Shown in pieces: positions 7,243-10,409 of a stretch of 10,409 bases of DNA. Every line of letters starts with the position of its first letter. Within the stretch, counting starts at the first letter, position 1. Source of the stretch: CAYREV01 sp964423345 (GTDB lineage: Bacteria; Bacteroidota; Rhodothermia; Balneolales; Balneolaceae). The stretch covers positions 1 to 10,409 of the forward strand of contig CAYREV010000046.1 of NCBI GenBank assembly GCA_964423345.1. The letters are read 5' to 3'. Both the position numbers and the translations under genes were made by a program. The notes beneath the pieces are model-generated. The model saw only the letters and a list, made by a program, of their open reading frames with translations, was not told the DNA's origin and ran no database searches.

Positions 7243-7812
7243 CTAAACGGTCATTATTTCTTTTTCCTTCTGTTCCAGCAGCTCGTCCACTTTGGCGGTG
7301 TGGCTATCCGTAATACTCTGTATCTCCTCTTCCGCCTCATAGCGGGCGTCTTCCGAAAGAGACTCTTTCTCGACGGTTTTCTTAATTTCATCGTTGGCAT
7401 TGCGCCGGGTGTTGCGGACACTGATCCGGGCGTCTTCTGCCAGTTCACCACATCGCTTGACCAGCTCTTTGCGCCGTTCCTCTGTCAACTGGGGCAGGGG
7501 TACACGTATGATGTTGCCGTCGTTGTTGGGGTTCAGTCCCAGGCCGGCCGACATAATGGCTTTCTCAATGTCTTCCAGGGCCGATTTGTCGTAGGGTTGA
7601 ACGGTGAGCATACGCGATTCGGGGGCGCTGACGTTGGCCAGCTGGTTGAGCGGGGTCTTGCTGCCGTAATAATCCACTTTAACGCTGTCCAGGAGTGACG
7701 GCTTGGCTTTGCCCGCCCGAATGTGGGAAAGTTCGGTTTTAAAAAACTGGATGGCCTCGTCCATTTTGCTGTCGGCCTGATTGATGATGGATTTCAACTC
7801 CTGAGGTATCAT
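7243..7812 (-). CDS. frr: Ribosome recycling factor
   Basis: RRF works with EF-G to split the post-termination ribosome complex so its subunits can be reused. At 189 residues it matches the usual family length of about 185. Recognisable blocks are the N-terminal helix MDEAIQFFKTELSHIRAGKA, then SLLDSVKVDYYGSKTPLNQLANV, the central ESRMLTVQPYDKSALEDIEKAI, LNPNNDGNIIRVPLPQLTEERR, and a C-terminal three-helix-bundle strand rich in Lys and Glu (VRNTRRNANDEIKK). The ATG at 7810-7812 is the only reasonable start. The gene is 66 bp downstream of pyrH on the same strand, the standard pyrH-frr order. The leader reads AGATTGCGATCATT before the ATG and contains no Shine-Dalgarno sequence. Confidence 0.97.
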   Translation of the reverse strand: MIPQELKSIINQADSKMDEAIQFFKTELSHIRAGKAKPSLLDSVKVDYYGSKTPLNQLANVSAPESRMLTVQPYDKSALEDIEKAIMSAGLGLNPNNDGNIIRVPLPQLTEERRKELVKRCGELAEDARISVRNTRRNANDEIKKTVEKESLSEDARYEAEEEIQSITDSHTAKVDELLEQKEKEIMTV

Positions 7813-7878
7813 AATGATCGCAATCTGGTTATCGGTTATACAACAGACATACTATTAAACTAAATGAATGTAAGAAAT

Positions 7879-8604
7879 CTAGCTTTCTTCCCAAACAACC
7901 GTAGTACCGACGCCATCGGCGCCGTCAAGGGCTTTTTTCAGGTTGCCTACCACGTTCATGTCAAAAACGATGACGGGGGTTTCATTCTCCCTGCACAGGG
8001 TGAAGGCCGTCAGGTCCATGATGTCTAGCCTGCGGTTGAGCACTTCGTTGCCGGTGATGGTTGAAAATTTTTCGGCGTCGTCGTTTTTCTCGGGGTCGCT
8101 GTCGTAGATCCCGTCCACGCGGGTTCCTTTCAGGATGACTTCCGCCTCCACTTCGATGGCCCGCAGGGCGGCGGCGGTGTCGGTGGTAAAATAGGGGTTG
8201 CCCGTTCCGGCCCCGAAGATGACAACCCGTCCCTTTTCCAGGTGGCGAATAGCACGCCGCCGGATATAGGGTTCGGCAATCTCTTCCATGCGGATAGCCG
8301 ACATCAGGCGGGTATGGACCCCTTTGCGCTCCAGGGCATCCTGGAAGGCCATGCTGTTGATCATGGTTGCCAGCATGCCCATGTAGTCGCCCTGTACGCG
8401 ATCCATGCCTTCGGTCGCTCCCTTGACTCCTCTGAAAATGTTTCCGCCGCCGATAACCACGCAAAGCTCATACCCCTCGCCGTGGACGGATTTAATTTCG
8501 TTGGCGTATTGAGTAAGGATTTCCCCGTCTATACCATGTCCCTGCTCACCCAGCAGTGCTTCTCCACTGAGTTTCAATAAAACCCGTTTATATCTGTTTG
8601 CCAC
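7879..8604 (-). CDS. pyrH: Uridylate (UMP) kinase
   Basis: PyrH phosphorylates UMP to UDP in the cytosol during pyrimidine nucleotide synthesis. It is the bacterial hexameric, amino-acid-kinase-fold type and is commonly regulated by GTP and UTP. The 241-residue length is typical. Visible motifs are KLSGEALLG (11-19), the phosphate-binding GGGNIFRG (52-59), DYMGMLATMIN (73-83), FGAGTGNPYFTTDTAA (130-145), KGTRVDGIYDSDP (159-171) and DIMDLTAF (194-201). The start is GTG (8602-8604). Upstream in-frame codons offer no ATG or TTG for at least 35 bases, and the protein begins MANRYKRVLLKLSG as expected. The gene follows tsf but is separated from it by a strong terminator, so it probably has its own promoter in the short region 8605-8645, where I could not identify one with confidence. 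Confidence 0.97.
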   Translation of the reverse strand: MANRYKRVLLKLSGEALLGEQGHGIDGEILTQYANEIKSVHGEGYELCVVIGGGNIFRGVKGATEGMDRVQGDYMGMLATMINSMAFQDALERKGVHTRLMSAIRMEEIAEPYIRRRAIRHLEKGRVVIFGAGTGNPYFTTDTAAALRAIEVEAEVILKGTRVDGIYDSDPEKNDDAEKFSTITGNEVLNRRLDIMDLTAFTLCRENETPVIVFDMNVVGNLKKALDGADGVGTTVVWEES

Positions 8605-8640
8605 TGTAGTCTGTTTTGATGTAAGATTGCGGATCGTTGG

Positions 8641-8676
8641 TATATAAAAAAAAGGCTACCGAATTGGTAGCCTTTT
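8641..8676 (-). terminator. Strong Rho-independent terminator of the rpsB-tsf transcript
   Basis: On the minus strand a perfect 11-bp stem (AAAAGGCTACC / GGTAGCCTTTT; arms 8666-8676 and 8650-8660) encloses a 5-base loop (8661-8665) and runs into a stretch of eight T, then TATATA (8641-8653). It begins 16 bp after the tsf stop. A smaller perfect 5-bp hairpin, TCATC and GATGA around a six-base loop (8676-8691), sits between the tsf stop and the main stem. Because the arms carry A and T runs, the structure could also work weakly in the + direction, but there is no + strand gene here. Confidence 0.9.
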
Positions 8677-8691
8677 CATCAAAAAAGATGA

Positions 8692-9525
8692 TTAGGAATC
8701 ATCCCCGAGCTGCAGCCGGTGGAACGACTCCACCAAAGGGGTGTCGTTTTCCTTGAGGTATTCCTCAACCGAGAGGCTGTTGTCTTTGACAAATTTTTGC
8801 TCCAGCAGAACCCGCTCTTCGTAAAAACGGCGAAGCTTGCCCTGTGCAGCCTTTTCGGCGATCTCCTCGGGCTTGCCTTCATTGAGCAGCTGCTCCTTGG
8901 CGATCTCCAGCTCTTTTTCCACGATGGAGCTGTCTACTCCCTCGCGGGTGACGGCCAGGGGCTTCATGGCTGCAACCTGCATGGCCACATCCTTGCCGAT
9001 CTCCTCATCGTCTACATCGCCGGCAAACTCAACCAGTACGCCCAGCTGACTTCCGGGGTGGATATAGGAGATGAACTGTCCGTCGGTCTTGGCCAGGACC
9101 ACCCGGTTGATCTTAATCTTTTCACCGATCTTGCCGATCATGTCCTTAAGATGGTCGGCTACCGTCAGTCCGTCAACTTCAGTTTCAAGAAGCTGCTCGA
9201 CCGATCCAACCTCATTTTCGTAGGCGAGGGTGACAAACTGTTCGGCGCGCTGCTGGAAATCGTCGTTGCGGGCTACAAAATCGGTCTCGCAGTTGATCTC
9301 AAGAGCGGCCGCCTTGGTTCCGTCGTCGCTGACCTTCGTAACAATAAGTCCCTGGTTGGCTTCACGGTCGGCACGTTTCTCGGAAAGTTTCTGTCCTTTT
9401 TTGCGGAGTATCTCAATGGCACGGTCAAAGTCGCCATCGGCCTCCTGAAGAGCCTTCTTGCAATCCATCATGCCGGCTCCGGTTTGTTCTCGCAGTTCTT
9501 TTACTTCCTTAGCAGAAATACCCAT
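8692..9525 (-). CDS. tsf: Translation elongation factor Ts
   Basis: EF-Ts is the guanine-nucleotide exchange factor that regenerates EF-Tu-GTP during elongation. The 277-residue protein has the N-terminal UBA-like module (residues 1-45, with LREQTGAGMMDCKKAL), the core signature NCETDFVARND (78-88) that contacts EF-Tu, two central subdomains, and a C-terminal FYEERVLLEQKFVKDN segment typical of the family. Its length is within the usual 270-300 range. The ATG at 9523-9525 gives the standard MGISAKEVKELR start. tsf follows rpsB by 42 bp on the same strand, the near-universal rpsB-tsf pair, and is followed by a strong intrinsic terminator, so these two genes probably form the end of one transcript. 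The leader is A-rich without a Shine-Dalgarno sequence. Confidence 0.97.
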   Translation of the reverse strand: MGISAKEVKELREQTGAGMMDCKKALQEADGDFDRAIEILRKKGQKLSEKRADREANQGLIVTKVSDDGTKAAALEINCETDFVARNDDFQQRAEQFVTLAYENEVGSVEQLLETEVDGLTVADHLKDMIGKIGEKIKINRVVLAKTDGQFISYIHPGSQLGVLVEFAGDVDDEEIGKDVAMQVAAMKPLAVTREGVDSSIVEKELEIAKEQLLNEGKPEEIAEKAAQGKLRRFYEERVLLEQKFVKDNSLSVEEYLKENDTPLVESFHRLQLGDDS

Positions 9526-9567
9526 GTTGAGTTGCTCTGTTTAATTGTTAGTCTTTAGTGATAATAC

Positions 9568-10409
9568 TTACTCTTCCTCGTCGCCGCCCTCTTCCCCGGA
9601 ATCAGGTGCCTCGGAGGTTTCATCTTTACCGGAGGTTTCATCTTTAGAAGTGGCTTTCTTATCCTCATCAGAAGTGGCTTTCTTTTTCTTCTTGCGGCGC
9701 GACCGGCGTTTTTTGCCGGAGGATTTGGCTTCTTTCTTTTCCTCGGCCTTTTTGGCTTCTTCGGCGGCCTGCTCCAGCAGTTCCTCCTCATTCTGGGCTT
9801 CCCGCTCGGCATTGCCTTCAATGATGGCATCGGCAATCTTGCCGGCGATCAGCTGGATGGTGCGTGCGGAGTCGTCGTTGCAGGGGACGATATAGTCGGG
9901 AATATCAGGGTCGCAATTGGTGTCTACCATGGCGACGATGGGAATATTCAGCTTCACCGCTTCGTTGACAGCAATATGCTCCTTGATGGTGTCGACTACG
10001 AAGATGGCGCCGGGCAGGCGGTTCATGTTGGCGATGCCGCCGAGCGTCTGCTCAAGCTTTTCTCGTTCGCGGTCCAGCATGAGTGCTTCTTTCTTGGTAA
10101 GCTCTTCGAAGGTGCCGTCTTTCTCCATGCGGTCGATCTCTTCCATCCTGGAGATGCTTTTCTTGACGGTAGAGAAGTTGGTCAGCATCCCTCCAAGCCA
10201 CCGGTGGGTCACAAAGGGCATGCCGCAGCGGATAGCTTCCGTTTTGATGATATCCTGGGCCTGCTTCTTGGTACCGGCAAAAAGGATGGTCTTTCCGGCA
10301 CGGGCAAGCTTGGCGACTTCATCAAGCGCTTCCTGGAAAAATTTCTGGGTTTTCTTGAGGTCGATGATGTGAATCCCGTTGCGTTCCATGAAGATAAATT
10401 CCTTCATCT
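9568..10409 (-). CDS. rpsB: 30S ribosomal protein S2, N-terminus cut by the window edge, with long charged C-terminal tail
   Basis: S2 is an assembly and mRNA-path component of the small ribosomal subunit. The visible frame begins inside the conserved segment that in full S2 reads like NPKMKPYIFTERNGIYIIDL; here it is MKEFIFMERNGIHIIDLKKT. The methionine at 10405-10407 is therefore internal, and about 25-30 residues lie to the right. Other S2 blocks are GMPFVTHRWLGGMLTNF (visible residues 62-78), the GGIANMNRLPGAIFVVD segment (123-139) and NIPIVAMVDTNCDPD (154-168). The S2 core ends near visible residue 200. Beyond it is a tail of about 79 residues: a Glu/Ala-rich helix-like stretch, a strongly basic patch GKKRRSRRKKKKK (231-243) and an acidic Ser/Thr-rich end built partly from short repeats. 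Such a tail makes it longer than common S2 proteins. tsf follows 42 bp downstream. Confidence 0.96.
   Translation of the reverse strand, partial: MKEFIFMERNGIHIIDLKKTQKFFQEALDEVAKLARAGKTILFAGTKKQAQDIIKTEAIRCGMPFVTHRWLGGMLTNFSTVKKSISRMEEIDRMEKDGTFEELTKKEALMLDREREKLEQTLGGIANMNRLPGAIFVVDTIKEHIAVNEAVKLNIPIVAMVDTNCDPDIPDYIVPCNDDSARTIQLIAGKIADAIIEGNAEREAQNEEELLEQAAEEAKKAEEKKEAKSSGKKRRSRRKKKKKATSDEDKKATSKDETSGKDETSEAPDSGEEGGDEEE
9613..9684. repeat. Two short in-frame tandem repeats inside the rpsB tail
   Basis: GGAGGTTTCATCTTTA occurs at 9613-9628 and again at 9631-9646 (period 18 bp). AGAAGTGGCTTTCTT occurs at 9646-9660 and 9670-9684 (period 24 bp). Both periods are multiples of three and are translated on the minus strand as KDETSG-KDETSE and KKATSDED-KKATSKDE, so the reading frame is kept. 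They look like recent slippage or unequal-exchange duplications in a tolerant, disordered part of S2. Confidence 0.85.

Noticed and set aside
7813..7878. AT-rich pyrH-frr gap as a promoter for frr
   Set aside because: Several TATA-like words are present, but none has a partner element at suitable spacing, and no hairpin separates the genes.
8719..9558. Long + strand open frame (279 codons) covering all of tsf
   Set aside because: It is a complete antisense overlap with a well-conserved gene, has no recognisable domain, and runs past the tsf start by chance only.

Overview
This window looks like a core chromosomal segment of a Bacteroidota-type bacterium, most likely from the Balneolota/Rhodothermota side. 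That placement is inferred from gene content and protein style, not from a search. It rests on moderately high GC, acidic proteins, a compact DUF721 (DciA) protein behind recF, a YbbR-domain protein, a long-form IspH, and start codons with no convincing Shine-Dalgarno sequence in front of any intact gene. It carries housekeeping genes only. I see no transposon, prophage, CRISPR array, tRNA, rRNA or defence gene, and no gene-free stretch longer than about 120 bp.

Left block, + strand (1-2303): the 3' part of recF (recombination mediator, start lost beyond the window edge), a short dciA-like DUF721 gene, then a membrane-anchored YbbR-domain gene with a well-formed candidate promoter in front of it. 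recF and dciA are a familiar pairing in replication-initiation neighbourhoods.

Right block, - strand (10409-2305, read right to left): rpsB (start lost beyond the right edge), tsf, a strong intrinsic terminator, pyrH, frr, an inverted repeat, smc and ispH. rpsB-tsf-pyrH-frr is the classic conserved bacterial translation cluster: ribosomal protein S2, elongation factor Ts, UMP kinase and ribosome recycling factor. smc (chromosome condensation) and ispH (last step of the MEP isoprenoid pathway) follow on the same strand.

The two blocks converge, and the stop codons of the YbbR gene and ispH are separated by a single base. The window therefore joins a replication/recombination group to a translation/chromosome-organisation group.

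I did not find a convincing undescribed system. The points most worth a second look are the plant/cyanobacterial-type IspH, the repeat-built charged tail of S2, the zero-gap convergent junction, a short shared 3'-end motif in smc and ispH, and the apparent absence of Shine-Dalgarno sequences.
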